DNA of 64,000 bases from Hypoxylon rubiginosum. Taxonomy: Eukaryota > Ascomycota > Sordariomycetes > Xylariales > Hypoxylaceae. The notes under the pieces were generated by a model that made no database searches, was not told the origin of the DNA, and was given only the letters and a program-made list of their open reading frames with translations. Shown in pieces: positions 45,776-56,107 of the stretch (the stretch's first letter is position 1; each line of letters begins with the position of its first letter). The DNA is taken from positions 310,001-374,000 of the forward strand of contig CADCXA010000015.1 of assembly GCA_902806565.1 (NCBI GenBank), in the 5' to 3' direction. The translations under genes and the position numbers were made by a program.

Positions 45776-46953
45776 TTTGAGGTGATATGTTGGAGTGACG
45801 TTATCGTGTTCCCGTTCTTGGATCAGTAGTGATATTGTAAATATGAACGTTGATGTGAATATGAATGTGATAATCCACTTGGAAGTAGTCCTCCCATTTG
45901 TGAATTCATGTTGTCGAGAGACGGATGAACTCTCTAGATATATATACACACCTTTGGGAAGATTAGAACGGGCTTGTACCAAGAAGATAGTCATATTGTT
46001 ATATTGTTATGAATCAGGAATCGTATGGCATACGAGATATAAAACTCGCAGTGGAACAATCTGGACGTAAACAAAGGATCTCTTTGAGAAGGACGAGAAA
46101 CAGGGTAGCATGTTTCAATGCTGATACTTTACCTACCTTCCTTAAGGTACCTTGCATGAACACCGTGCGCAAGATGGCTTTGAAGTTTTCTTTATAGAGA
46201 AAACTAGTTTTACACAGGGCTTAAATCTATCAACCTGGAACTACTATCAAGACTCTCGAATTTTGAAGCCGTTTACCAAGCGCAAAGCTATAGGTTTGTC
46301 TCTTTTTCCGTTGTCTTGTTATAAATTCATAGTATGGGATGGGAGTAGAAGTATCTGGTCTTCTCCTAGTTCATCTTTGAACACTCGTCAGCAGTTGCCT
46401 CGGGAGTACCTCAACATACATTTCCTAACTGGCGAACTATGTAAGTCTGTAGGGCCATTCGGTCATATTGGAGTATGGGGGAGAAAGAACAAAGCCCCCT
46501 GGAAGCAAAAAAAGGGGTACCCCTCTAAGATTGTTTTATCGGTATCCTATCCATCACTTCTCAAGATGCTATTCATATTAGAATCAGCAGAGTAGAAATA
46601 ATCTTCAGTGTTAAGGTTGCAATGTCATGGCCTTGAGTGCGGCGCAGTAAGAGGTAGGTACCTAGGTACTTGGTGTTGTTGGTTGGGTTGCAGGCTTCTG
46701 CCGCAGATTATTAATGATCAACCAAGGTATCCAGACAATCTGACGTCCATGTTCTTTGAGTAGTCAGGTAAGCTTCGCTCCTGTCAACAAGTTATTGTTC
46801 TAGGCATTGTTCACCGTAGCTTCTTCTGTCGGACTGGAGCCTGACAGCTTGCCTGCTTTCTTTCACTCGGCGCGCGTCCACACTCAACTCTAGATCTGCT
46901 TAGAGCTCATTCACGAACAGCTCTCAGTAGCTTCGCATATTCAACGGCGAGAG
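45776..46953. other. intergenic gap between divergent genes
   Basis: A 1.2 kb upstream region shared by the repeat-rich gene (-) and the Gfo/Idh/MocA gene (+). It contains tatatatctagag near 45935 and an ACCTAGGT palindrome at 46660-46667. The 147-codon frame at 46152-46595 has unlike codon use and no motif. No gene supported. Confidence 0.55.
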
Positions 46954-48318
46954 ATGGGATCTACGATCAGCCGCCTCAAGGGGGCCTTCGACCCTCCTGA
47001 AGTTGCCAAGGGTGAAGGTGTTCTAAGATTCGGCATCTTAGGCGCGGCGAATATCGCGTGAGTTCGCAATACTTAGAAGAAAGAGTTATACATGCCTCTG
47101 GAACGAGATATGCTAACAAAAAGAAGTCCCATGGCGTTGGTCGGCCCCGCCAAGACGCACCCCGAGGTCGTTGTCCAAGCTGTAGCTGCCCGGAACCCCC
47201 AGAAGGCCAGCGCATTTGCGGAGAAGCACGGCATTCCGGAGGTGAAGGCATCATACCAAGGTAAGAGTCTCAAGACCGGACTTTATCGTCAACTTGTCGA
47301 CCGTTGCTCATGAAAATCAGAAATCGTCGACGACCCGACTATCGACTGTGTCTTCATTCCGCTGGCCAACTCCTTACACTTCGAGTGGGCCGTTCGAGCC
47401 GTCCGCGCCGGCAAGCATGTCCTTCTCGAGAAGCCATCCGTTGCCAACGCCACGGAAGCCGAGATCCTTTTCAATCTGCCGGAACTGTCTCAGCCCAATG
47501 CGCCGGTCCTCATGGAAGCCTTCCACAACCGCTTCCACCCAGCTTGGGCTCTTTTCCGCTCCCTGGTCAACCCCGGCGACGTAGCGCATGTCGTAGCCCG
47601 CTCCATGATACCGTGGTGGTACGTCGCTAAAGACGGCATCGAGTTCAACTACTCCCTCGCCGGCGGCACCATGATGCACATGGGCACGTACAGCTTCGCC
47701 GCCCTCCGCAGCGTCTTCGACGCCCAGCCGGAGGAGTGCGTGAGCTGCGACGTTAGCACCTCGAGTAATAAGACTCACGACTCGGATAAGATCGACACGG
47801 ATTTCAAGGCCAAATTCCGCTTTCCCAACGGCGGTATTGGCGAGGCGCAGAGTACCCTCAAGGGCCCTACTATCTGGACGCCTTCTAACGTGACCGTTAC
47901 ACATAGAGAGGTCATGGTAAACGACGACAAGCTACCCTCCTCGCAGCATAAGTTTCAAACCCGTGAAGTGACACTGCACGGCTTCATTCAAGCGATCGTC
48001 TGGCATCGGATAGACATCAAGGACGTGTTTCAGATCCGCAGTACGACCGACGGCAAGGTCATCAAGAAGTGGGGAGAGAAGAAATCGCTCAAAGCCTACA
48101 CCTTTCGAGACGCCGGCGGGGCGTTTTCCGATCTGCCCGGAGAGCCCTTCTGGATGTCGTACAGGCACCAGCTAGAGCAGTTCGTCAACCAAGTCAAAGG
48201 CCGGGAGACGCAGCATTGGGTCAACGGGGAAGACTCTATCGACCAGATGAGGATGATGGATATGGCATATGAGAAGAGCGGGCTGGGCCGGAGGCCAACG
48301 ACCGGCACGTATACCTAA
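46954..48318 (+). CDS. Gfo/Idh/MocA dehydrogenase, dihydrodiol / D-xylose dehydrogenase type, 411 aa
   Basis: Three exons: 46954-47057, 47127-47260 and 47321-48318, joined in phases 2 and 1. They read GAANIA-PMALVGPAKTHPEVVV and ASYQ-EIVDDPTIDC. The Rossmann motif is LRFGILGAANIA. VVVQAVAARNPQKASAFAEKHGIP and LLEKPSVANA (Glu116-Lys117-Pro118) define the Gfo/Idh/MocA family. Fungal members close to mammalian dimeric dihydrodiol dehydrogenase include NADP-dependent D-xylose 1-dehydrogenases; the exact substrate here is inferred. The motif that commonly reads G-G-x-x-x-D-x-G near residue 165 is G-G-T-M-M-H-M-G. The replaced Asp may matter for activity. The gene ends 135 bp from the stop of the convergent beta-xylosidase, which supports a role with pentoses. 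No signal peptide, so cytosolic. Confidence 0.9.
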
Positions 48319-48453
48319 AGCCGAGTAAAGGGGAAGAATCTCAATTCCGGGGCAATCTACCAGATATCCATCCTGCCTTTTCGGGCACTGTACTTTAAAC
48401 GAAGACTAGTTAATTTAACATGATAACCTTTATAACCCTAGAGTAAAACTCAG

Positions 48454-50917
48454 TCACTTCGGCGTGTACTTTTCATGCCCATTACCCTCCCCCAAGTCCG
48501 CCGGCGGCTGCGGGAACTCGATAAGCAGCGCTTCCTCGCCGACAAGCTCGAAGCCGACCTCAGCCCGTGTCGGCACGTCGAGCAGGAAGCTATAAGTCCC
48601 CGGGTACAGCACCGTGTTCCCCAGCTCGTCCACGCGCGCCAGGTCCCCCAGTTTCAACGACAGCTCGGCGTCCTTCGCTTCTCCGGGCTGCACCGCCTTG
48701 ACGCGGGTATAGCCGGCGAGCTCCTTGATCGGGTGCGGGGCCGGCCCGTACTCGCCCGATAGGAAGGCTAGGGCGACGAAGTCGGATGTCGTGTTGCCCG
48801 TGTTCTGCACCGAGACGCCGACCGTCTCGAAGGGGCACAGGTCCAGGTACTTCTCGTCGCAGGCGCCGAGCAGCTCGGCGATGTCGTACGTCTCCCCAGC
48901 GAACGCGTCGGACGCGAACGACGGTTCGAAGGTGGTGTAGTGGAGCCCGAACCCGAAGGGCAGCACGGCATTGTCGTACCACTTGTATGTCCTCCCGGGG
49001 TTGGTCTCGCTCGGTCGGAGACTCATGTCCGTCATCGGCACCTGGTCCACGTACTCGGCCGGATATAATGTAGTCGGTAGTCTGCCGGCCGGCGCGGTCT
49101 TGCCAGTCAGTACGTCGAAGACGGCGGTGCCGCCTTCCTGACCAGGGAACCCAGCCCAAAGGATAGCAGAGACATTGTCATCGTCCAGCAGGGACGTGTC
49201 GTCATTATGGTCTCCCAGCTCAACAACGATGAACGGCTTTCCTAGTGCGCTAAGTTTCTCTATTAAGGCTAGCTGAGCGCTGGGCCAAGCGATAGAGAAG
49301 CGGTCGAGTTCCTCTGCTTCTATCGTCATGTCGTTGCCGCCGAAATAGATCACGATATCCGACTCGTTGGCGGCCTTGAGCGCGGCTTCCGTCCACGTGT
49401 CCGGGTCTGAGGTGTTCTGCTTGATGGGCCCGGTAGCATTTGTGGTTTGGTACCCAAGCTTCTGCGCTGCTTGCAGTGGTGCCTGAAGATATGACGGGAC
49501 CCCAGCGTACCCGCCAAGCATAGCGTAGCTAGTAGCATCCGCCCAAAAACCGATGAGTGCAATCGAAGTGTCATTGTCTACTTTCAAGGGCAAAAGGCCG
49601 TCGTTTTTCTTCAGTACAATCGCCTCGGCAGCAGAGCGGACGGCGAGGGCTTGGGCTTCGGGGGTATTGACATCTTTCCAGGAGAGCGTTCGATATGGGG
49701 TGGTATCAGCAGGGTCAAAGTATCCTGCGCGGATCAGTCCTTCGTACAGGCGGCGAAGCGCCTGATCTATAACCTCTTCCGGGAGCAGCGATTGATCCCA
49801 AGCCCCTGCAACGTCCGTGTTGGTCCCAACTTCGCATATCGTGTCAGTTCCGGATATCAGGGATATCGCTGCTGATTGCGCTGCGGTAGTAGTGTAATTG
49901 TGATCCTCGTGGAAGTTCAGGATAGCATTGCAGTCGCTAGTGATGTACTGGTTCTCGTCATCCCACTCCCAGAAATCGCGAAGGACAGTCTCCATCAAGT
50001 AGGTTGACGCACAAGCGGGCGTACCATTGACAGAATTGTAGGAGCACATGATGGATTTGACCTTGGAATCTCGCGCGCACTGCTGGAACGGAGGAAGGTA
50101 ATACTCTACCAAATCTTGCATCCCGACGATGGCGTCGAATTCGTATCTCTTTATTCCTCCCCAGTACTCTAGGTCGTAAGCAGCATAGTGCTTGCATGTT
50201 GCGACAACCTTAGTGATGTCCTCTTTGCCCTGTAGACCATCTATCAGGGCCTTGACATAGCCCTTGATCCTGAAGGGATCTTCGCCCGGTGTTTCCGATC
50301 CTCGCCCCCATCTCGGGTCTTTATAAGGGTTGATGTTCGGCGTCCAGTAGTCGAGTCCTGCGTGTCCGAAGTTGCTATATGCCCGAGCTTCGTTGCTAAT
50401 AGTATCCGCTACGGTATAAATCAAGTCATCGTCGAAAGCCGCCGACATCAGGATAGGGCTAGCGAAAGATGTAGCATGCGAAAACTCCCCTGAGGGTTCG
50501 AAGACAACCCCGGGAGAATATCCGACTCCGTGCAATGCTTCATTCCACCTAAATTCCACGGTAGGAGTTAAATAAAGCACTTTGAAAGGGTGCTCGGAAG
50601 ATGACCATACCAATCATAAGCTTCTAATCCGAGACGCGGTGCCCCAAGACTCTTGCTAATACTCAGTTAGCCCCGAGAAGAGAAGAGGATCGTTGATTTC
50701 CGGCCTTGACTTACTCTACAAGGTTGGCAAGCTTCTCCGTGATGTTCCAAGCGCTGATAAGTGCCGCGGCCCTGTCCGCAGGACTGGCAGTTGTATCGCA
50801 GACGAGGTTGGTCGTCAGTACTTCCGGTCCTCCAACACAATCAGGGAATGCCATTTTCCCCAGCACACAGGTGCCGAGGAGTGAGAGGCATACCAATGGC
50901 CTCACCGGATGCTTCAT
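48454..50917 (-). CDS. secreted GH3 beta-xylosidase, 780 aa
   Basis: Three exons: 50917-50715, 50655-50611 (only 45 bp) and 50548-48454. The small exon is secured by the family sequence it creates, PRLGLEAYDW-WNEALHGVG. An N-terminal signal peptide (PLVCLSLLGTCVLG) implies secretion. The GH3 N-terminal barrel holds TPNINPYKDPRWGRGSETPGEDP, CKHYAAYDLE, IMCSYNSVNGTPACAS and ITSDCNA, whose Asp (about 288) is the expected nucleophile. The GH3 C-terminal domain has GGNDMTIEAEELDR, where the acid/base Glu is expected near 495. A fibronectin-III-like end follows (LPFGFGLHYTTFE, VSVQNTGNTTSDFVALAFL). The enzyme releases xylose from xylo-oligosaccharides. The convergent dehydrogenase next door may use the product. 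A GGCTAAA site on the coding strand lies about 420 bp upstream. Length fits the family. Confidence 0.95.
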
Positions 50918-52446
50918 CCTATCGATATTTCAGAATTGAAACTGTCAGGGTTAGAACCACTAGACCAAATTGGAAGACCTGAAGTTCTAACTCGTCCCTT
51001 TTCAAGCTTTACCAGCTCGTCAGACATTGATCCGGACGTCCTAGAAGATCTCCAACTGAGCATTATCACATTAAATAGCCTACCGGATGAGCTGTGTCCA
51101 AGTCCTCGGTACCTAAGTTATGTAATTCGCGTACCTGATTTTGACATAGACCCCGATTATCCAACCTATCGATTATAGGGAAAATGCCATGTGAATGGAC
51201 CCTGAGCTCCACGATCGGCATTGAAAGGAGCGTCTTGGAGTGATTGACATCTTGCCCCACATGAAGTCGCCGGCATCTGAGGCTCGGTAGTCATCATCTC
51301 CTGCATGCCCCGCGTGAGGAGATCCTGTACTACCATTTAGCCGGCAGGCCGGTCAACATATCGCGTGGGATGACAACTCGATGTAGATCGTGATGGTTCA
51401 CTAGGCCACTACCAGGTAAAATGTTATGTAACCTATATCACTCAAGATGCTGCCAAGGAAACGGGGATGTAGGTGGTGCGTCCATCAGATAGATGATGTG
51501 CCCAAGACTAAGCTAAAGAGCATTGTCATTATGAAATGCTGGAAGGACTATGCCTCGGGTGTTACTGCAAGCTGTGAGGTGATAGCTTCGGCATACCTTG
51601 CGTCAATCGCTGCAAGCTTCGCCTACTAAATATCGACACTATTCTGCTACATCATATTCGCCCCTCATTCTCGTGGCTCCGCATCGACCAGCTGGCGGAA
51701 ATGGAAATATGAGTACACGTATTTGGTCTTGTACTAGAAAGACGGCAGTGCTGGTAGAAGCACAATTGCTTTATCAAGCGAGCCAATGACTAGAGCAACT
51801 TATAGGCGGCCGCCCGGAGCGACCTGGTCTGTTGGAAGGTTGGAAGGTCAAGAGCCTCATGCAGGACGCCGATTCCGAACTCCCCGCTAGCGATCCGAGC
51901 GTGGCTTGTTTGAGACCCGCAGACGGATGACATGTCCGGGAGCATAGTACCCAGGTAGGTAATAACTAGATCTCACCGCCAAGTCGCATTGGAAGATTCG
52001 AATCTCTAAGAGGCACACACGCATCTCCGTCAACAACCTCAGCCGCGGTCCGCAGAACCGGGAAGATTAGAACGATGACAACAATCTAAAGAGACCAATC
52101 AGCGCAACGTCGACTTCAAGCTAAGAGATGTCCTATTTCCTGATGCAGGAGAGTCGTCGAGCGAATCGACGTTGCATTTAATATAAATTCCACGCGGGGA
52201 CGATCGATATAGGCAAAGGAACTACCTCCGCATTAGGGCACGGCATATTCTTTAGAATGTATTTCTCGACTGAGTAATCAAACCGTATATGTATGCCGTC
52301 GGTTCGCATTACCCGTACCGCGGGTTTCTGAAGTCGCTCCCCCTACGATAACCGAGTAACCATCTTAAACTGCGAAGGTTCTTCACCGCAGACCTGTCTC
52401 TTTGCAGGCGACAACGACGACGACAACGATAGCGAACTCTCCCACC
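50918..52446. other. intergenic gap between divergent GH3 and DUF8021 genes
   Basis: A 1.5 kb upstream region of two genes for secreted proteins. It contains the GGCTAAA site annotated separately and an A-box-like TGGTCTAGTGG at 50958-50968 (-). The frame 50909-51178 (+) has no motif. No gene supported. Confidence 0.55.
51336..51342 (-). promoter_or_regulatory. candidate XlnR/Xyr1 binding site GGCTAAA
   Basis: The plus strand reads tttagcc, so GGCTAAA faces the beta-xylosidase gene and lies about 420 bp before its ATG. GGCTAAA is the published consensus of the Aspergillus xylanase activator XlnR and fits the Xyr1 GGCWWW motif. A 7-mer can occur by chance, so the match is suggestive only. A second GGCTAA lies inside the gene's first intron near 50661, where it overlaps the branch site. 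Confidence 0.4.
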
Positions 52447-53277
52447 ATGGTTCGACCAAGCACCAGCAGCAGCCTAGCCGCGACGGCAATCTCGATCCTG
52501 CTAGCGACAGTCGCCACCCCGGCTTCGGCAGAGTGCACGCGCGATGGCCTGCTAGCCGCGGCGGCGAGCTACGTAGCGGCGCAGGCGAGCGGGAGCACCG
52601 AGAACCTACCGCTGTCGGCCACCAACTTCACGTACCGGCTGAACAACGCGGCGGTCGACATCGCGGCGGGCCCGCTGGGCCGCGCGCTGCCCGTCGACTA
52701 CAACCGCACGTCGGCCGACACGACGGCGTGCGCGAGCTACACGCTGCTGATCTCGGCCTCGGGGCCCGCGCCGTACGTCATCTCGACGCAGATCCGGCAC
52801 CCCACCGCCGACGACGGCTCCTCCAACGACACCACCAGCGAGATCGCGCTCATCGACACGATCGCCGCGACGACAGGCGCGCTATTCTTCGACGCCGCAC
52901 GCACGCTAAGCCTCGTGTCCCAAGAAAACTGGGCCCCCCTAGAAGAAACCCAGCGCCCGTCGCGCGAAGAGCTCAAGCGCGTGGGCGACGCGTACCTGGA
53001 CATGTGGACGGACGCGGGCGCGGCGGACACGATACCGTGGGGCACGGACTGCGAGCGTGTCGAGGGTTCGATGCTGACGCGGCCGTGCGGGGCTACGCTG
53101 CCGCGGGGCGGGAGCCAGAAAACAAACGGCGACCGGCGGTACGTGGTGGACGAGGCGCTCGGGTCCGTCGACGTGCTGTGCTCGTTCGACGCGCTCGGGG
53201 ACATGCCGGACTCCCACGAGGTGCGGGTTGAGGGGGGGTTGGTCAAGTATGTTCATACCGTTACGGTTCTGCAGTAG
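52447..53277 (+). CDS. secreted DUF8021 protein, 276 aa
   Basis: Single exon. The start is the ATG in a strong CACCATGG context; the frame runs further upstream only through a non-ATG codon. A clear signal peptide (SSSLAATAISILLATVATPASA) is followed by mature protein beginning ECTRDGLLAAAASYVAAQASG. Three N-glycosylation sequons occur: NFT, NRT and NDT. The C-terminal half contains WGTDCERVEGS, RPCGATLPRG, RRYVVDEALGSVDVLCSF and the end HEVRVEGGLVKYVHTVTV, a pattern I associate with the fungal secreted DUF8021 (SnoaL-like fold). The cysteines suggest disulfides. The catalytic role is unknown; some proteins with this fold are enzymes acting on small molecules. Coding GC is much higher than in the flanks, as in other secreted proteins of this window. 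Confidence 0.85.
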   Translation: MVRPSTSSSLAATAISILLATVATPASAECTRDGLLAAAASYVAAQASGSTENLPLSATNFTYRLNNAAVDIAAGPLGRALPVDYNRTSADTTACASYTLLISASGPAPYVISTQIRHPTADDGSSNDTTSEIALIDTIAATTGALFFDAARTLSLVSQENWAPLEETQRPSREELKRVGDAYLDMWTDAGAADTIPWGTDCERVEGSMLTRPCGATLPRGGSQKTNGDRRYVVDEALGSVDVLCSFDALGDMPDSHEVRVEGGLVKYVHTVTVLQ

Positions 53278-56107
53278 GCTGGGTACCTGTACCTGAACCT
53301 ACCTAGAACCTGGCGTAGGTAGGTACCTAGGTATGTAGTTATTGAATACCTACATGTAGTATACTGTATGTATGTGGTACATATATGTGTGTGTGCACAT
53401 CTCTCGGCCTCCGTGCTGCGCTTTTGTTAAAGCTGATAGGGGTAGTTTCCATCGCCCGATTCGTAACCCCGGTCGGACCGATCCGTGCATGACCGTGTTG
53501 GCTAAGAAGTGCACGTCCGCAAGTTGGCAGGATTTGCTTGGCTGTGATATCGTCAGATTCCTACAGCCTCAACATATCTACCTATGAGTTAGAACGGTAG
53601 TAGGTAACAGGCCTTGGGGGCCGCGGAGTCGGGCTTCGGCATGGGGAGAGCCTGCCTTACCTACCCTTGCCTTTTTGCCCGCGTATGTATATATGTGCAG
53701 TAGGTTATTAATCCTAATTTTTTTCTTCTTCTTTACCTTTTCTTTTTCGAAAAACCGGAGCTGTATGTAAAATTTGGGAACTTTGTAAAAAGAAAGTGTA
53801 GAAAGTTTTAGTGCCCCCAGTCCCAATAAGCAAACCCCCATACCGAAAAACGTGGCGGTCCAATCAGACGGCCAGACGCAGCCAGGTCCAAAGCCCCTGG
53901 GGACCAATCACCGCGGTCGCTGATTATGCATAGGCCTTTGGTCCTTGGCCCGTCATGTTACACGGCATGAACGCTCGAACATTTGACAACACAAAAATGT
54001 TGCGTGTGGGCTGGGCTAATCGTTAAGGAGGTATATATGTACCTACCTAAGCTAAGCAGCTACATAAGGGTAACCTGCCTAAGGTATGGGGAATGGGTAG
54101 CCGCGCCAGTGAACGGCTCGAGGCTAGCCTGTGACTTGCGCATGGCCCGGTGCTTGCATGCATAAGGAGGCGGCGACTTTCGGGTAACTAACGGCGAGGA
54201 GCTTGTCTGTGGATGGCATCGCAAAGTGTCGGCTTGTCGTCGGCTGGTGACGGCGGTGACGGTTACACACACCCACGCCTACACAGAGAGAGAGAGAGTA
54301 TGTAACCCCCGTGCAAGCCTCGACTTTTGCCAAGTAAGCAGGTGTCTTAGGTAAGGGGTAAGGGGTAAGGGAGTATACGTACGTAAGTGTTATCGTGTGT
54401 AAGTGGGCGTAAGTAAAGGAAAAGCCAAGGGGTCTCGAGACGATGGGAGGTTGCAATGCACGTCACGCAAGCCACGCATCCATTCAACTCACCCGTTTCA
54501 CTTCAACTTACTACCTAATCTACGTAGTATATCTACCTACCTACCTACCTACCCAGTCCCAACCTACTCCTTATAGTATACCTGCTGACCAGCCCGGCGC
54601 CTTCACTGGTCTGCTTCCGGGAAGAGCGAGACAAAGTCGCAAGAGCACGCAAGCATAATCTACATACCTACATACCTATATGGCGTTTCTTATTTATACT
54701 TACCTGCCTTAGACAGACATGGTGGTAAACGCGATATTTCGATGTTCCCAGCCAAGCCGTGCGATGTGCCCTCCACGTTTTCTTCTAGAAGGTCTTACTA
54801 CACGTCAACTAAGGGGGGTGCCGCAGCATCGAGCGGCTAGATATCCTTCCATACATGCCAAGCTACTACGTCAGTTCGTGGCCGGCACAAGTTGGTTGGT
54901 TACCTATGAATAATCCGTTACCTATTTGTACCTACCTAGGTAGTTTCACTTATTCCTCAAGGGTAATCAGACTATAGATCCAAGGGTGACACGTCTAGCC
55001 TGGACCATAGCTTAGACCGTAGCTAGAATTCGTGTACCTACTCTCTAACCAGATCCCGAATCCATGTGCTATAATACCTTCCTAGGTAAATAGATGTAGA
55101 TAAGCTCATACCTAACAAGACCTGTCGAATAGACTACACCCATCTCTACCTAAGCATGAGAGGCACACGCAGCAGCATACACTTGCACACGACGACTACC
55201 AGGCAGGTAGGTCGTGGAGAATCCCGGAAGCACAACCGGCTATTCGATGCTGTTTTCAAAAACCCCTTAGAACAGTAAGGGCCTCCCCAATTTTTCTTTC
55301 CCATTGGCGTATCCATCCCACTACATAGTATGTATAATACCTAACCAGCCCAAGGTATCCGTATCCCAAACCCCCAACATGAGATCCCGTGGTATCATGT
55401 ACACAACTTAAAAAGCAAACACCACCCAAGCCATATCGCCATGCAGATCCTAGTGTACAAGAGGCAGCTGGTAACCCCAAAAAATAAAAGGGTGATATAA
55501 GCCAACCCCAGCCCTTATCTTTTCGTCTCGTGGGTCCAAAATGTGTAAGGGTAACAAAAAGAAAAGTGAAAAATCTCGTGGGCCGCGTCCCAAATGCTAC
55601 CTCAAAACGCCTTGCCAAGTTAAGTGTTGTTTTTTGCAAAGGACTGCCGTTTTTTCTCTTACCGCATGGAAAATCCACGCTGATCGACCTGGCTCGCCGA
55701 TCTTTACCCCTGGCCTAGATCTTTAATCATACTTCACCCCATGCCGTTTTGTATAATTCTGCCGTCAGATCCCCTCAACACATCATGGCCGCTTAAGCTC
55801 CTTCCTTAGTAACTCATAACTCTTTCTGGATTTTCCTCTGCTGCCGCTTATGGATTCCGTCGTATCCGAACCTGTCAATTCGGTTCGTAACCCCTGTTGT
55901 ACATGTGACAGTTAAAATGGAGGAAATCTATACATGGTAAATGGTAGTTGTTCAAGAGCGTGGGGTGATGATTGACGTGCCGCCGTCGCCTGTCATCGCT
56001 TCTTCTCTTCGCCATCGAACCGGTTATTTTTTTAAGATCCCAACACTCCTTACAAACAAAGAAGGTGGTAATCTAGGCGGATGCTCATCAGTAACAGCGT
56101 GGATAGC
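53278..56107. other. intergenic gap with simple repeats
   Basis: This 2.8 kb lies between two convergent genes. It holds ACCT/AGGT runs (53300-53340; 54534-54554), a GA run (54285-54298), ggtaaggggtaagggg near 54350, two CCAAT boxes near 53857 and 53903, and ACCTAGGT palindromes at 53325-53332 and 54934-54941. The many short frames lack motifs and codon bias. No gene supported. Confidence 0.6.

Noticed and set aside
50958..50968. A-box-like TGGTCTAGTGG on the minus strand, just upstream of the beta-xylosidase start.
   Set aside because: There is no convincing B box or tRNA fold downstream. A single 11-mer is not enough.
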